64,000 nucleotides of DNA from Vibrio sp. J1-1. Lineage in GTDB: Bacteria > Pseudomonadota > Gammaproteobacteria > Enterobacterales > Vibrionaceae. This document shows positions 42,460 to 51,804 of the stretch, piece after piece. Made by a program: the position numbers and the translations under genes. Below the pieces are notes generated by a model. That model made no database searches. It saw only the letters and a list, made by a program, of their open reading frames with translations, and was not told the DNA's origin. Within the stretch, counting starts at the first letter, position 1, and every line of letters starts with the position of its first letter. The DNA is taken from contig NZ_JAKKCM010000016.1 in the NCBI RefSeq assembly GCF_021728395.1, forward strand, positions 32,175-96,174, written 5' to 3'.

Positions 42460-42496
42460 GGAAGGATATCAGGACAGATTAGGCTAATACTAATAG

Positions 42497-43402
42497 CTAA
42501 AGCAGTTCAGAAACGACATCTGCAAGCTGGTTGAAGGTATTAGTACGTGACGAACTTGGACGCCAAACCAAACCAATTTCTCGATATGCTTGTGTGCCAG
42601 GTGGGTCGATAACCACTAAATTTTGGTTATGTAGCAGTCCGTGATCAATGGCCATCTGAGGAATAAAAGTCGTCCCTAAGCCATTGGCCACCATTTGTAC
42701 CAAGGTATGCAAACTTGTTGCGGTAAATGGATTGATTTTTTCTTTGTCAGTTAACTTACAGGCAGAGACCGCGTGTTCCGTCAGACAGTGTTCTTTCTCT
42801 AGAAGAAATACCGATTCATCTGGCAGATCCGCATAACGAATAGGTACTGATACTGAAGACGCTTGGCTTGCACTGATCACCATTCGGAATGGGTCTTTGC
42901 CTACCACTCGGCTTTCCATTCCGTCAATTTCTACGGGGAGCGCCAGTATCAACACATCCAAATCTCCGTGCCTAAGAGCCTGCAATAGATTGTGTGTCGT
43001 GTCTTCTCTAAGCAACATATTGAGTTGTGGGAAACGATAATTAACTTCCTGAACCAGATCACTCAGCAAAAAAGGAGCAATGGTCGGGATGCAACCGACT
43101 TTTAGCTGCCCCTGCATCTCATCGCCTTGGCACATCCGGCCTAATTCAACTAAGTCCTGCCCTTTGGCTAGCAGTTCACGACCTTGCTTCACGACCATTT
43201 CACCCGTTTGAGTGAAAACCAACGGGCTTTTTTTGTCTTTCTTTTCATATAAAGGACAGCCAATCAACTCTTCTAGATTCTGGATGCCTTTACTTAGGGT
43301 TGACTGACTGACAAAACAACGTACTGCCGCATCGCTAAAATGACGTGTTTCATGTAGTGTCACCAGATAATATAGCTGCTTTAAACTAGGCCACTTATTC
43401 AT
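42497..43402 (-). CDS. oxyR: OxyR-type hydrogen peroxide sensor (OxyR2-like)
   Basis: 301 residues from ATG 43402 (MNKWPSLKQLYYLVTLHETRHF). A LysR-type regulator whose redox pair is clear: Cys206 and Cys215 in HCLTEHAVSAC, with the same spacing as C199/C208 of E. coli OxyR. Oxidation to a disulfide activates transcription of peroxide defence genes. Residue 204 is Glu (LEKEHC), the residue reported from memory to make V. vulnificus OxyR2 hypersensitive to peroxide. Its divergent neighbour is a 2-Cys peroxiredoxin, as for V. vulnificus oxyR2/prx2. An in-frame start at 43423 is less typical. Confidence 0.92.
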   Translation of the reverse strand: MNKWPSLKQLYYLVTLHETRHFSDAAVRCFVSQSTLSKGIQNLEELIGCPLYEKKDKKSPLVFTQTGEMVVKQGRELLAKGQDLVELGRMCQGDEMQGQLKVGCIPTIAPFLLSDLVQEVNYRFPQLNMLLREDTTHNLLQALRHGDLDVLILALPVEIDGMESRVVGKDPFRMVISASQASSVSVPIRYADLPDESVFLLEKEHCLTEHAVSACKLTDKEKINPFTATSLHTLVQMVANGLGTTFIPQMAIDHGLLHNQNLVVIDPPGTQAYREIGLVWRPSSSRTNTFNQLADVVSELL

Positions 43403-43601
43403 AATTTTATTACTACCTACCACTACTTAAGTGATCAAGTTAAGAGTTTTGTGGTTATCGCTTTTTTCGATTAACTCAATCTATTTAATTCGCTTTTTTC
43501 AATACTACAATCTGTACTATAGTTTGTCTCGATTTAATACGGACCAAGACGGCATAACTTTATTCGTCTTGGAACAAACCATACTTTTTAGGAGCAAAAA
43601 A

Positions 43602-44207
43602 ATGGTACTAGTAGGTCGTCAAGCCCCTGATTTTACTGCTGCAGCTGTTCTAGGTAACGGTGAGATCGTTGATAACTTCAACTTTGCAGAATTCACTAAA
43701 GGTAAGAAAGCCGTTGTGTTCTTCTACCCACTAGATTTCACTTTCGTTTGCCCATCTGAGCTAATCGCATTCGACAACCGTCTAGCTGATTTCCAAGCTA
43801 AAGGCGTTGAAGTAATCGGCGTTTCTATCGATTCTCAGTTCTCTCACAACGCATGGCGTAACACTGCTATCGCAGATGGCGGTATCGGTCAAGTTAAGTA
43901 CCCTCTAGTTGCTGACGTTAAGCACGAAATCTGTAAAGCTTACGATGTTGAGCACCCAGAAGCAGGCGTTGCTTTCCGTGGTTCTTTCCTAATCGACGAA
44001 GAAGGCCTTGTACGTCACCAAGTTGTTAACGACCTACCACTAGGACGTAACATCGACGAAATGCTACGTATGGTTGACGCGCTTAACTTCCACCAGAAGC
44101 ACGGCGAAGTATGTCCTGCACAATGGGAAGAAGGCAAAGCAGGTATGGATGCATCTCCACAAGGTGTTGCAGCATTCCTATCTGAGAACGCAGCTGACCT
44201 AGCGTAA
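43602..44207 (+). CDS. 2-Cys peroxiredoxin (AhpC/Prx1 type)
   Basis: 201 residues from ATG 43602, after AGGAG (43590-43594); the open frame back to 43431 is the promoter region. The peroxidatic Cys is in LDFTFVCPSELIAF and the resolving Cys in HGEVCPAQWEEG. It reduces hydrogen peroxide and organic peroxides with thioredoxin- or AhpF-type partners (no partner gene here). Codon bias indicates high expression. Divergent from the OxyR2-like gene, which probably activates it; from this arrangement it corresponds to V. vulnificus Prx2. Confidence 0.95.
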   Translation: MVLVGRQAPDFTAAAVLGNGEIVDNFNFAEFTKGKKAVVFFYPLDFTFVCPSELIAFDNRLADFQAKGVEVIGVSIDSQFSHNAWRNTAIADGGIGQVKYPLVADVKHEICKAYDVEHPEAGVAFRGSFLIDEEGLVRHQVVNDLPLGRNIDEMLRMVDALNFHQKHGEVCPAQWEEGKAGMDASPQGVAAFLSENAADLA

Positions 44208-44317
44208 TAAACTAGACCTCACCCAAGCTCAACGGGTGAATTGGTTGGATGTATATATAAAGCAAAAGCTGTAGCGGAATAACCGCAAACGCCAATCAGT
44301 CTAAGTAAAGTCTCAAT

Positions 44318-44351
44318 AAAGCCCAGGGCATCTGCTCTGGGCTTTCTTTTT
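44318..44351 (+). terminator. Peroxiredoxin gene terminator
   Basis: AAAGCCCAG (44318-44326) and CTGGGCTTT (44337-44345) pair, with further pairing inside, followed by CTTTTTT. The 3' untranslated region (44208-44317) is over 100 bases long and includes a small CACCC/GGGTG hairpin. Confidence 0.88.
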
Positions 44352-44479
44352 TCACTCTAAAACCACAAACGAGGTAATGCCCTGGTGCTAAGTTTACCTC
44401 TATTTCCCGAGGCTCCTTTACAGATTCTCGCTCTTGTCCTTGTTACTATTTATCGAGAATATGCTTTCGGGACAACCAC

Positions 44480-45223
44480 ATGATTACTCAATTAGAAGTC
44501 TGCATCGACAACATTGAATCTCTTCACCATGCCATTTCTGGTGGTGCGACACGTATTGAACTTTGCTCCTCACTTGTATTAGGAGGACTAACTCCGAGTT
44601 ATGGTTTTATGCAGCAAGCCGCAAGACTTTCCACTGTTCCCGTCTACGCCATGATTCGTCCGCGTCAGGGAGATTTCCTCTATAACCAACAAGAAATCGA
44701 AATGATGCGTTGGGATATTGAAGCGGCATACCAAGCGGGCTTAAACGGGGTGGTTCTCGGCGTACTTACTCAAGACGGTGATATTCATATGCAGCATGCG
44801 ACAACTTTGTGTGAATTTGCTCTGACACTCGGATTAGGCGTTACATTCCACCGCGCTTTTGATCAGTGCCGTCACGCAGAGCAAGCCTTAGAAGATGTCA
44901 TAAGCTTAGGTTGTGAGCGTGTACTGACATCAGGGCTGGCACCATCAGCTCCTGTGGGCAGCGAAGTAATTAAATCACTCGTAGAACAAGCGAATGGACG
45001 CATTCATATCATGGCAGGAGCTGGCATTAATGCTGATAACGTACGCGCCTTAGTAGAGAAAACGCATGTGCAAGAAGTGCACCTGTCAGGCAAGGGCACT
45101 CGCGCAAGTGAGATGAACTTTATCGCCAATCAGAGCAAGATGGGGGCATCCGATGTCGATGACTTTGCGATTCCTATCACTAGCACAACAGCCATTGCCA
45201 ACGTGGTCTCAGCTCTCAAATAA
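44480..45223 (+). CDS. cutC: CutC family protein
   Basis: 247 residues. A TIM-barrel protein with the CutC hallmarks ARIELC-like (ATRIELCSSLVLGGLTPS), MIRPRQGDFLY, GVVLGVLTQDG, TFHRAFDQC and IMAGAGIN. Originally linked to copper tolerance, but the biochemical role remains unsettled and copper binding is disputed. No metal gene is nearby, so context adds nothing. A monocistronic gene between the peroxiredoxin and ppk2. Confidence 0.93.
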   Translation: MITQLEVCIDNIESLHHAISGGATRIELCSSLVLGGLTPSYGFMQQAARLSTVPVYAMIRPRQGDFLYNQQEIEMMRWDIEAAYQAGLNGVVLGVLTQDGDIHMQHATTLCEFALTLGLGVTFHRAFDQCRHAEQALEDVISLGCERVLTSGLAPSAPVGSEVIKSLVEQANGRIHIMAGAGINADNVRALVEKTHVQEVHLSGKGTRASEMNFIANQSKMGASDVDDFAIPITSTTAIANVVSALK

Positions 45224-45292
45224 AAGTCTAGATACTCCGCCCCCCGAATTTGAATGCTAACATATTGATAATCAAGGATTGAGGAATGATAT

Positions 45293-46069
45293 ATGTCTAA
45301 GCTCAAAAACAAGGAATATGAGAAAGAGCTCAAAAAGCTGCAAATAGAACTGGTGAAGCTCCAAGAATGGGTCAAACACAAAGGATTAAAAGTGGTTGTG
45401 CTGTTCGAAGGTAGAGATGCCGCGGGAAAAGGTGGGGTCATCAAGCGAATTACAGAGAAGCTCAACCCGCGTGTATGTCGCGTCGTCGCCCTACCCGCAC
45501 CGACAGAGAAAGAAAAGACTCAGTGGTATTTTCAACGTTATGTCACGCATTTGCCTTCAGCTGGAGAGATCGTCTTATTTGACCGCAGTTGGTATAACCG
45601 CGCTGGCGTTGAAAAGGTCATGGGCTTTTGCACTGCGGATGAATACGAAGAATTCCTGCGTTCTTGTCCTGAATTTGAGCGTATGCTGCAGCGCTCAGGC
45701 ATCATCTTGATCAAATACTGGTTCTCCGTCTCAGATGAAGAGCAGGAGAAGCGATTCCTTGGCCGCATTAATACACCGATAAAACGCTGGAAGTTCAGTC
45801 CTATGGATCTAGAATCCCGACACCGCTGGGCCGAATACTCAGAAGCGAAAGATAAGATGTTTGCCTATACCGACACCAAAAACTGTCCTTGGTGGGTTGT
45901 GCCTTCTGATTCTAAAAAGAAAGCTCGGCTAAATTGCATCAGCCATCTTTTGAGTCAGATTGATTACAAATCACTTGAATATCCACCCGTTGAGCTTCCT
46001 GAGCTCAACAAAGAAGGTTACGTCAGAGCGCCAATCGACGATCAGACCTTTGTGCCAGATAAGTATTAG
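45293..46069 (+). CDS. ppk2: Polyphosphate kinase 2 family protein
   Basis: 258 residues of the PPK2 family (single-domain). Walker A is GRDAAGKGGVIKRITE (about residue 40), Walker B is VLFDRSWYNRAGVE, and the lid region has basic residues (KRWKFSPMDLESRHRW). These enzymes use polyphosphate to phosphorylate GDP, ADP or AMP. Class and nucleotide preference cannot be told by eye. GAGGA precedes the ATG. Convergent with phoU across a shared terminator and at the edge of the phosphate island, with ppk1 and ppx nearby. Confidence 0.93.
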   Translation: MSKLKNKEYEKELKKLQIELVKLQEWVKHKGLKVVVLFEGRDAAGKGGVIKRITEKLNPRVCRVVALPAPTEKEKTQWYFQRYVTHLPSAGEIVLFDRSWYNRAGVEKVMGFCTADEYEEFLRSCPEFERMLQRSGIILIKYWFSVSDEEQEKRFLGRINTPIKRWKFSPMDLESRHRWAEYSEAKDKMFAYTDTKNCPWWVVPSDSKKKARLNCISHLLSQIDYKSLEYPPVELPELNKEGYVRAPIDDQTFVPDKY

Positions 46070-46086
46070 TCTTTCAGTTAAGATAA

Positions 46087-46115
46087 AAAAGACCAGCTCT
46101 ATGCTGGTCTTTTTG
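46087..46115 (+). terminator. Terminator between ppk2 and phoU (bidirectional)
   Basis: AAAAGACCAGC (46087-46097) and GCTGGTCTTTT (46103-46113) form an 11-base-pair stem with T-runs on both strands. Confidence 0.92.
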
Positions 46116-46130
46116 TTGATTCGATTTCAT

Positions 46131-46829
46131 TTACTTCAACACATCATCAATACTCTGATCACCAAGGTGTCGCACATCTTTACCTTTCACAAAGTAAATG
46201 ATGTATTCACAGATGTTCTGACAGCGGTCTCCCACTCGCTCAATGGCACGTGCCGACCACATCACTTGAAGAATATGTGGGATATTTTTTGGGTCTTCCA
46301 TCATATAAGTCATTAACTGACGGATGACCGCTTCATATTCCGCGTCGAGTTTATCATCCTGCTTGTGTACTTCGGCAGCGGCTTCCACATCCATACGCGC
46401 AAATGCATCAAGTACCTGATGCAGCATTTGAATCGCCTGACGGCAAAGTGGCTCTAACGACACCTGGAATTGACGTTCTTTAGACGAAGGGCTTTCTATT
46501 GCGACATAAGCAATGCGCGTAGCCACATCCCCAATTCTCTCTAAATCGGTGATCGTTTTGATGATGGCCATGATTAAGCGCAGGTCTTTCGCTGTCGGCT
46601 GACGTTTGGCGATAATACGAGTACACGCATCATCGATAGACACTTCCATCGCATTCACTTTGTGGTCATCACGCACAACCTTTCGCGCAAGCTCGATATC
46701 TTCTTTATTTAAGGCTTGAATAGCATACGACAACTGCTGTTCAACCAAGCCACCCATAGTTAAAACATGAGTACGAATCGATTCTAGCTCTACGTTAAAT
46801 TGTCCTGAAATATGACGTCCAAAGTGCAT
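46131..46829 (-). CDS. phoU: Phosphate signalling protein PhoU
   Basis: 232 residues, two PhoU three-helix-bundle repeats with metal-binding E/DxxxD motifs (for example [12 protein letters not shown] and [12 protein letters not shown]). PhoU connects PstSCAB transport state to PhoR, keeping PhoB off when phosphate is plentiful. Last gene of pstC-pstA-pstB-phoU, 32 bases after pstB. Confidence 0.97.
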   Translation of the reverse strand: MHFGRHISGQFNVELESIRTHVLTMGGLVEQQLSYAIQALNKEDIELARKVVRDDHKVNAMEVSIDDACTRIIAKRQPTAKDLRLIMAIIKTITDLERIGDVATRIAYVAIESPSSKERQFQVSLEPLCRQAIQMLHQVLDAFARMDVEAAAEVHKQDDKLDAEYEAVIRQLMTYMMEDPKNIPHILQVMWSARAIERVGDRCQNICEYIIYFVKGKDVRHLGDQSIDDVLK

Positions 46830-46861
46830 AATTGTCCTTCTGTTTAATCTTGCCGCAGGCC

Positions 46862-47680
46862 TTAGCCGTAACGACCGGTGATGTAATCTTCAGTCTGAGT
46901 CTTGACCGGTGACGTGAAGATTGAGTCGGCATCGGAATACTCTATTAGCTTACCCATGTGAATGAATGCCGTATGGTCGCTAACTCGCGCCGCTTGCTGC
47001 ATGTTGTGGGTAACAATAACCACAGTATATTGAGTTTTTAGCTCATTGATAAGCTCCTCAATAGTCAAAGTGGAGATTGGATCAAGTGCTGAGGTAGGTT
47101 CATCAAGTAAAAGAACTTCTGGTTCAATCGCGATCGCACGAGCGATGACCAAACGTTGCTGCTGACCGCCTGACAAACCAAATGCGTTCTCATGCAAACG
47201 GTCTTTCACTTCATCCCACAATGCCGCTGATCGCAATGAACGTTCAACCGCGTCGTCCAAAGAGCGGCTATTCTTCACCCCTTGTAAGCGAAGTCCATAA
47301 ACCACATTTTCGTAGATCGATTTAGGGAATGGATTTGGTCGCTGAAATACCATACCAACACGGCGTCTGAGCGTTGCTACATCAACATTGGGATGATAGA
47401 CGTTCTTGCCATGCAGACGTACTTCTCCAGTGACCTTACAACCTTCGACTAAATCGTTCATGCGGTTAATACAACGCAACAGGGTCGATTTACCGCAGCC
47501 TGATGGGCCAATAAATGCCGTTACTCGTCCCTTAGGAATTCGCATCGAAATGTTATGTAACGCCTGAGTCTGCCCGTAGAAAAGATTAAGGTTCTCAATT
47601 GAGATGGCCGTTTGTTCATCCGTCAGGTTATCAACGTCTAATGGAGGCTCATAACCCAATGTATTATCAAAATTAAACAT
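46862..47680 (-). CDS. pstB: Phosphate ABC transporter ATPase PstB
   Basis: 272 residues. Walker [11 protein letters not shown]-loop [12 protein letters not shown], signature [14 protein letters not shown] and Walker [13 protein letters not shown] are intact, as is the switch His in VIVTHNM. It energises phosphate uptake through PstA and PstC. It starts 2 bases after the pstA stop, so translation is coupled. Confidence 0.98.
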   Translation of the reverse strand: MFNFDNTLGYEPPLDVDNLTDEQTAISIENLNLFYGQTQALHNISMRIPKGRVTAFIGPSGCGKSTLLRCINRMNDLVEGCKVTGEVRLHGKNVYHPNVDVATLRRRVGMVFQRPNPFPKSIYENVVYGLRLQGVKNSRSLDDAVERSLRSAALWDEVKDRLHENAFGLSGGQQQRLVIARAIAIEPEVLLLDEPTSALDPISTLTIEELINELKTQYTVVIVTHNMQQAARVSDHTAFIHMGKLIEYSDADSIFTSPVKTQTEDYITGRYG

Positions 47681-47682
47681 AC

Positions 47683-49356
47683 TTAATCTTGTCCTAACGT
47701 TCTGTATTTTTCGCGCAAGTCATTACGAATACTGATTGCTGTTAAGTTTAGTCCGACAATCACAGTAATGAGCAGGAAAGAGGTGGCGTACACCAGCGGA
47801 CGCGCAGCTTCAATATTGGAGGTCTGGAAGCCGACATCATAAATGTGGAAGCCCAAATGCATGAACTTTCTGTCTAAGTGTACGTATGGAAACTGCCCAT
47901 CAACGGGTAAGCTCGACGCTAACTTCACGACACCCACCAGCATCAGTGGTGCCACCTCACCCGCTGCCCGAGCGATTGCCAGTATTAGTCCGGTAATAAT
48001 CGCTGGCGTCGCCATCGGTAAAATCACACGCCAAAGCGTTTCAAATTGGGTTGCCCCAAGCGCTAATGAGCCATGACGAACTGAGTTTGGAATCCGAGTT
48101 AGTCCTTCTTCTGTCGTCACGATCACGACAGGAAGCGTTAACACGGCTAAGGTCAACGCGGACCATAACAAACCCGGAGTACCGAATGTCGGTGCTGGTA
48201 ACTTCTCACTATAGAACAGGTTATCGATCGAACCACCAATGGTGTAGACGAAAAAACCTAAACCAAAGACACCATAAACAATCGACGGAACACCTGCCAG
48301 GTTAATAACCGCAATCCGAATCACTCGTGTCAGTGCGTTGTTCTTGGCGTATTCATGCAGGTAGATCGCAGCAATAACGCCCAACGGCATTACAATGATC
48401 GACATAATGAGGACTAAAAATACCGTGCCAAAAATGGCAGGGAAAACGCCGCCTTCCGAATTAGACTCGCGCGGATCGTCCGATAAAAACTTCCAGACCT
48501 GTTTACCCCAGTGCGCTACTTTTCCTGGCAGTGACATTTGATTTGGGTACCAGTAATCCAAGATATCTTCGAGTGGAATCGAGACCTGTTCACCTGTCAT
48601 ATCTTCGACAATCAAAGCGTAGCCTAATAACTGTAAACGAAGGCCTTCAAGCTGTAAGTCCAGACTCGCCAGCTCTTGCTCAATTTGTTCTTTTCGCTTC
48701 TGGTTATCCGCTAAAAACGCATCTGTAATGGTGTTGTTGAGCTCATGTTTACGCTTATCCAGTCGTAATTGCTCCAACTGCCAGCCGAGATCCTGTAGTT
48801 GATTGACCACCAGCGAATCAATCTCATGGCGCAGTGTCTCCGCGTCATCTATCTTTTCGTCAAGTATCACCCTAATATCTTTGTCATACCGCTTGCCCCC
48901 ATCCTGGAATGCGAGCATCTTGCCAAAGAAATCCCCCCCGCTGCTGCGCTCAATAACAGCTAACTCTTCAGGTGTAGTTGGTTCCTCCAACTGCATTTGT
49001 AAAACTGAGATGAAATCCGCTGGATAAAGTTCTCGGTTGGCAATTTTAATACTCAGACGAGTAGCAAAATCCTCATCTTCGTCGAGTTTCTGCGCAGCTT
49101 CTTTTGGTAAGTAACTCTTAGGAACAAAGCTCCGCTCGTAAACCTGACCGATCAGTTTACTGTTTTCTTGCAGTACTTCGCCTTGCACAGGTGTCAGCGC
49201 CGCTACATTCCATTGATACAAAGGTGCAGGCCAGAAAAAGGTTAGCCCTTTCCAGCCTATAAGCAAAAGCAAACCTAAAACGGAGAGCAAACAGATACTC
49301 ACCGCTCCACCCGTTAGCCATATCCAAGGTGCGCCAGAACGAATCCAATTTAACAC
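47683..49356 (-). CDS. pstA: Phosphate ABC transporter permease PstA, long form
   Basis: 557 residues (GTG start 49356), about 260 longer than E. coli PstA. The permease core is at about 304-557 and has the EAA-type loop [18 protein letters not shown]. Residues about 45-300, after the first membrane helix, form an extra periplasmic region rich in charged residues with a likely coiled coil ([35 protein letters not shown]). PstC has a matching long insertion, so the two may interact in the periplasm. Such long forms occur in vibrios and relatives; the insert's role is unknown. Confidence 0.95.
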   Translation of the reverse strand: MLNWIRSGAPWIWLTGGAVSICLLSVLGLLLLIGWKGLTFFWPAPLYQWNVAALTPVQGEVLQENSKLIGQVYERSFVPKSYLPKEAAQKLDEDEDFATRLSIKIANRELYPADFISVLQMQLEEPTTPEELAVIERSSGGDFFGKMLAFQDGGKRYDKDIRVILDEKIDDAETLRHEIDSLVVNQLQDLGWQLEQLRLDKRKHELNNTITDAFLADNQKRKEQIEQELASLDLQLEGLRLQLLGYALIVEDMTGEQVSIPLEDILDYWYPNQMSLPGKVAHWGKQVWKFLSDDPRESNSEGGVFPAIFGTVFLVLIMSIIVMPLGVIAAIYLHEYAKNNALTRVIRIAVINLAGVPSIVYGVFGLGFFVYTIGGSIDNLFYSEKLPAPTFGTPGLLWSALTLAVLTLPVVIVTTEEGLTRIPNSVRHGSLALGATQFETLWRVILPMATPAIITGLILAIARAAGEVAPLMLVGVVKLASSLPVDGQFPYVHLDRKFMHLGFHIYDVGFQTSNIEAARPLVYATSFLLITVIVGLNLTAISIRNDLREKYRTLGQD

Positions 49357-49386
49357 GTGATTACTCGCTCTTTACTCAAGTTACTA

Positions 49387-51594
49387 TTACAACGCACGGT
49401 ACTTATCTCTCAACCTTTGGCGTACAAATTCGGCAAGCGCATTCACCGCAAAAGTAAATAAAAACAATATTAATGCGGCAAGGAACAGTAATCGGAAATG
49501 CGTACTCCCTACTTCGGACTCTGGTAACTCAACCGCTATCGTTGCCGATAGACTGCGCATGCCCTCTAAGATATTCCAATCCATAATCGGTGTGTTACCC
49601 GTTGCCATTAGCACGATCATCGTTTCACCTACAGCGCGCCCCAATCCCATCATAATGGCTGAGAAAATACCGGGACTCGCTGTCAGCAGTACAACGTAAA
49701 TTAAGGTCTGCCATGGTGTCGCTCCCAAAGCTAAAGATCCATCCGACAAGTGCTTTGGCACCGAGAAAATCGCATCCTCAGCAATAGTGAAAATCGTTGG
49801 TATTACAGCGAACCCCATCGCAAGTCCTACAACCAATGCATTGCGCTGATCAAAACCAATACCATGTTCAGTCAAGAACAAGCGAATATCACCACCGAAA
49901 AAACTCTGTTCGATAGTAGGGGATAGCCATACCCCCAATGCAATAAGCAGTAACAGTACAGGCATCAGTACCAGAGCATGCAAACCATTTGGCAGCCTAT
50001 TGAGTAACGACTGCGGAAGTAGCGCCCAAAGCCCCCCCATGAGCATAGTACTCAGCGGTAATATAAAGAGCATCACCACTACCGTAATCAAATGATCTTC
50101 GACAATTGGGGCAAACCAAAGTCCGGCAAGGAAACCAATGATCACGGTCGGTAGAGCTTCCATTAGTTCTATCGAAGGCTTAACCACTCTTCGCATGCGC
50201 GGTGACATAAAATAAGCGGTATAAATTGCCCCTAATACCGCCAGCGGTACTGAGAACAACATGGCAAACATCGCTGCTTTAATTGTACCAAACGCGATAG
50301 GCACTAAACTGAACTTAGCTTCAAAATCATCACTTGCCGAGGTCGATTGCCAGACAAATTCCGGTTCGGGATACCCTTCATACCAGACCTCCTGCCATAG
50401 AGAGGAGAGCGACACTTCCGGATATGGGTTGTCCACTACGGCAATATTAAGCTCGTCATCTTGCCAAGTAATTAAGTAACGCTCATTACTCGACATCGCC
50501 GCTAAAGCGGGTGCTTGCTGATAGGCGCGCTTAAATAAAACCAATTTTTCACTGGTGGTGTAATGGCTTTGCACGGTGCCATTGGTGTAAAAGCTATAGA
50601 AGCCTTTACGGTGAGAGTCTGGTAACAAGTACTTGAGCTCTGACGCCAATTTAAAACTACGGATGTAAGTTAGGGTTCGCTTGTCATCCTGAAGCGTATC
50701 GAACCATTGAGAAACCGTGCCATCATTATGGGTGACGAGCAGAGAATACGCGCCAGACAATAAATCAATATTGCGCACCGAATGCTTGCTATCACCCTGT
50801 GTCAGATCAATGACCTCACGTACTACAAAGGTGAACTTATCTTTCTTCAAAATGATCAGTTCTGAACCATCTCGCAGATACAACGTCTCTCCACCCGGCG
50901 TTAGCAAGATTTGATCGGGAGAGTTAAAACCAGCAGAAAAGGTAAAGTCAATCGTACTTGGCTCGTCACCCAACAAAGAAGATGAGAACTGCCAACGAGC
51001 GTGAACCTGGCCACTTTGAGTTTGCCAAACCATCGTTGGCGATTGTTCGGAAGCACTGAAAGCAAACTGAACCACTGGATCGGACGCATCGGTAAGGGCC
51101 AGATCCATACTAGTGTGGAACGTAATGATCTCTGGTGGACGTGCATTATCTTTTCGCGTTGCATTAAACTCAGGCTTAAAAATATGCGCTTGCCCTTCCC
51201 CATCAACTAGACCGTACCATCCCCGGCCCGGTGCTGATTGAGAAAAAGAATTAGGGTGAGTAACGAGTTTTTGTGAGTACACTGGAGACGATGAAGTCTC
51301 ATCCATCGAGAGGAATTGAGCCACACCATCATCGGTAAGAACAAAAGCCAACTGAGCATAATCGTCAACAGAAATCGCTAACGGCTTACCTACCTGAACG
51401 CCTCTAGAGGCTTGATTCGTCTCCATTTTCGCATCCGAAAACAGAGGAATAATAACCATAGCGAGATAAACAAAAATCAAAATCAGCGCAGCCAGTACGC
51501 CCACACCACCCGTAGTCACTGCAAGCCTGACCAATCGATCTTTAATCAGTCGCTTCTTATCTTTTTCCTGCAATGAAAATTCGGCTTGTGCCAT
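49387..51594 (-). CDS. pstC: Phosphate ABC transporter permease PstC, long form
   Basis: 735 residues, more than twice E. coli PstC (319). One N-terminal membrane helix (about 25-50) is followed by a roughly 375-residue periplasmic domain (about 52-425) of short beta-strand repeats reminiscent of a beta-propeller, then the usual permease core (427-735) with EAA loop SLALGATPWQTLIYVVLL. First gene of pstCAB-phoU; a Pho box lies upstream at 51641-51658. The large domain may bind PstS or PstA; this is inference. Confidence 0.95.
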   Translation of the reverse strand: MAQAEFSLQEKDKKRLIKDRLVRLAVTTGGVGVLAALILIFVYLAMVIIPLFSDAKMETNQASRGVQVGKPLAISVDDYAQLAFVLTDDGVAQFLSMDETSSSPVYSQKLVTHPNSFSQSAPGRGWYGLVDGEGQAHIFKPEFNATRKDNARPPEIITFHTSMDLALTDASDPVVQFAFSASEQSPTMVWQTQSGQVHARWQFSSSLLGDEPSTIDFTFSAGFNSPDQILLTPGGETLYLRDGSELIILKKDKFTFVVREVIDLTQGDSKHSVRNIDLLSGAYSLLVTHNDGTVSQWFDTLQDDKRTLTYIRSFKLASELKYLLPDSHRKGFYSFYTNGTVQSHYTTSEKLVLFKRAYQQAPALAAMSSNERYLITWQDDELNIAVVDNPYPEVSLSSLWQEVWYEGYPEPEFVWQSTSASDDFEAKFSLVPIAFGTIKAAMFAMLFSVPLAVLGAIYTAYFMSPRMRRVVKPSIELMEALPTVIIGFLAGLWFAPIVEDHLITVVVMLFILPLSTMLMGGLWALLPQSLLNRLPNGLHALVLMPVLLLLIALGVWLSPTIEQSFFGGDIRLFLTEHGIGFDQRNALVVGLAMGFAVIPTIFTIAEDAIFSVPKHLSDGSLALGATPWQTLIYVVLLTASPGIFSAIMMGLGRAVGETMIVLMATGNTPIMDWNILEGMRSLSATIAVELPESEVGSTHFRLLFLAALILFLFTFAVNALAEFVRQRLRDKYRAL

Positions 51595-51640
51595 TTATCT
51601 CTCTACCTTTTTTTACTCACTACCAGAATATGTCTTTTAG

Positions 51641-51658
51641 ATGACAATTATATTACAG
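51641..51658 (-). promoter_or_regulatory. Pho box upstream of pstC
   Basis: On the minus strand CTGTAAT-ATAA-TTGTCAT fits the PhoB half-site pattern (7 + 4 + 7 bases), and a -10-like CATATT follows about eight bases later. Supports PhoB activation of pstCAB-phoU. Confidence 0.75.
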
Positions 51659-51708
51659 ATCACATTAACCGACTGAAAAGAAAACAACTCTGGAACCCAA
51701 TAAACACT

Positions 51709-51740
51709 CTGAAATAAAACTGCAACAAAAATCTCATAAT
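51709..51740 (+). promoter_or_regulatory. Pho box and -10 upstream of ppk1
   Basis: CTGAAAT-AAAA-CTGCAAC (51709-51726) matches the Pho box layout; CATAAT (51735-51740) follows after eight bases at the position expected for the -10. Divergent to the pstC Pho box. Confidence 0.65.
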
Positions 51741-51804
51741 GTTCTCACTCAACTATATTTTCCATGATGAATATGCAAATTTCACCTTTTGGCTAGGTAA
51801 GATA

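Larger units (their letters stand above)
41891..42496. other. 606-base intergenic region upstream of aceB with several inverted repeats
   Basis: No protein gene is seen. Notable elements: AGATTGCA/TGCAATCT (42012-42019 and 42036-42043) in the aceB leader; GGGGTT/AACCCC near 42087-42104; CCCTTGT/ACAAGGG near 42264-42281; a perfect 14-base palindrome TGTAAAATTTTACA (42387-42400) and further TGTAAAATT copies near 42330-42355; and the oxyR terminator. The aceB promoter and operators must lie here; an unannotated small RNA is possible. Confidence 0.6.

Noticed and set aside
43431-43601. N-terminal extension of the peroxiredoxin
   Set aside because: This stretch is the oxyR-prx promoter region; ATG 43602 has AGGAG and gives the standard length.
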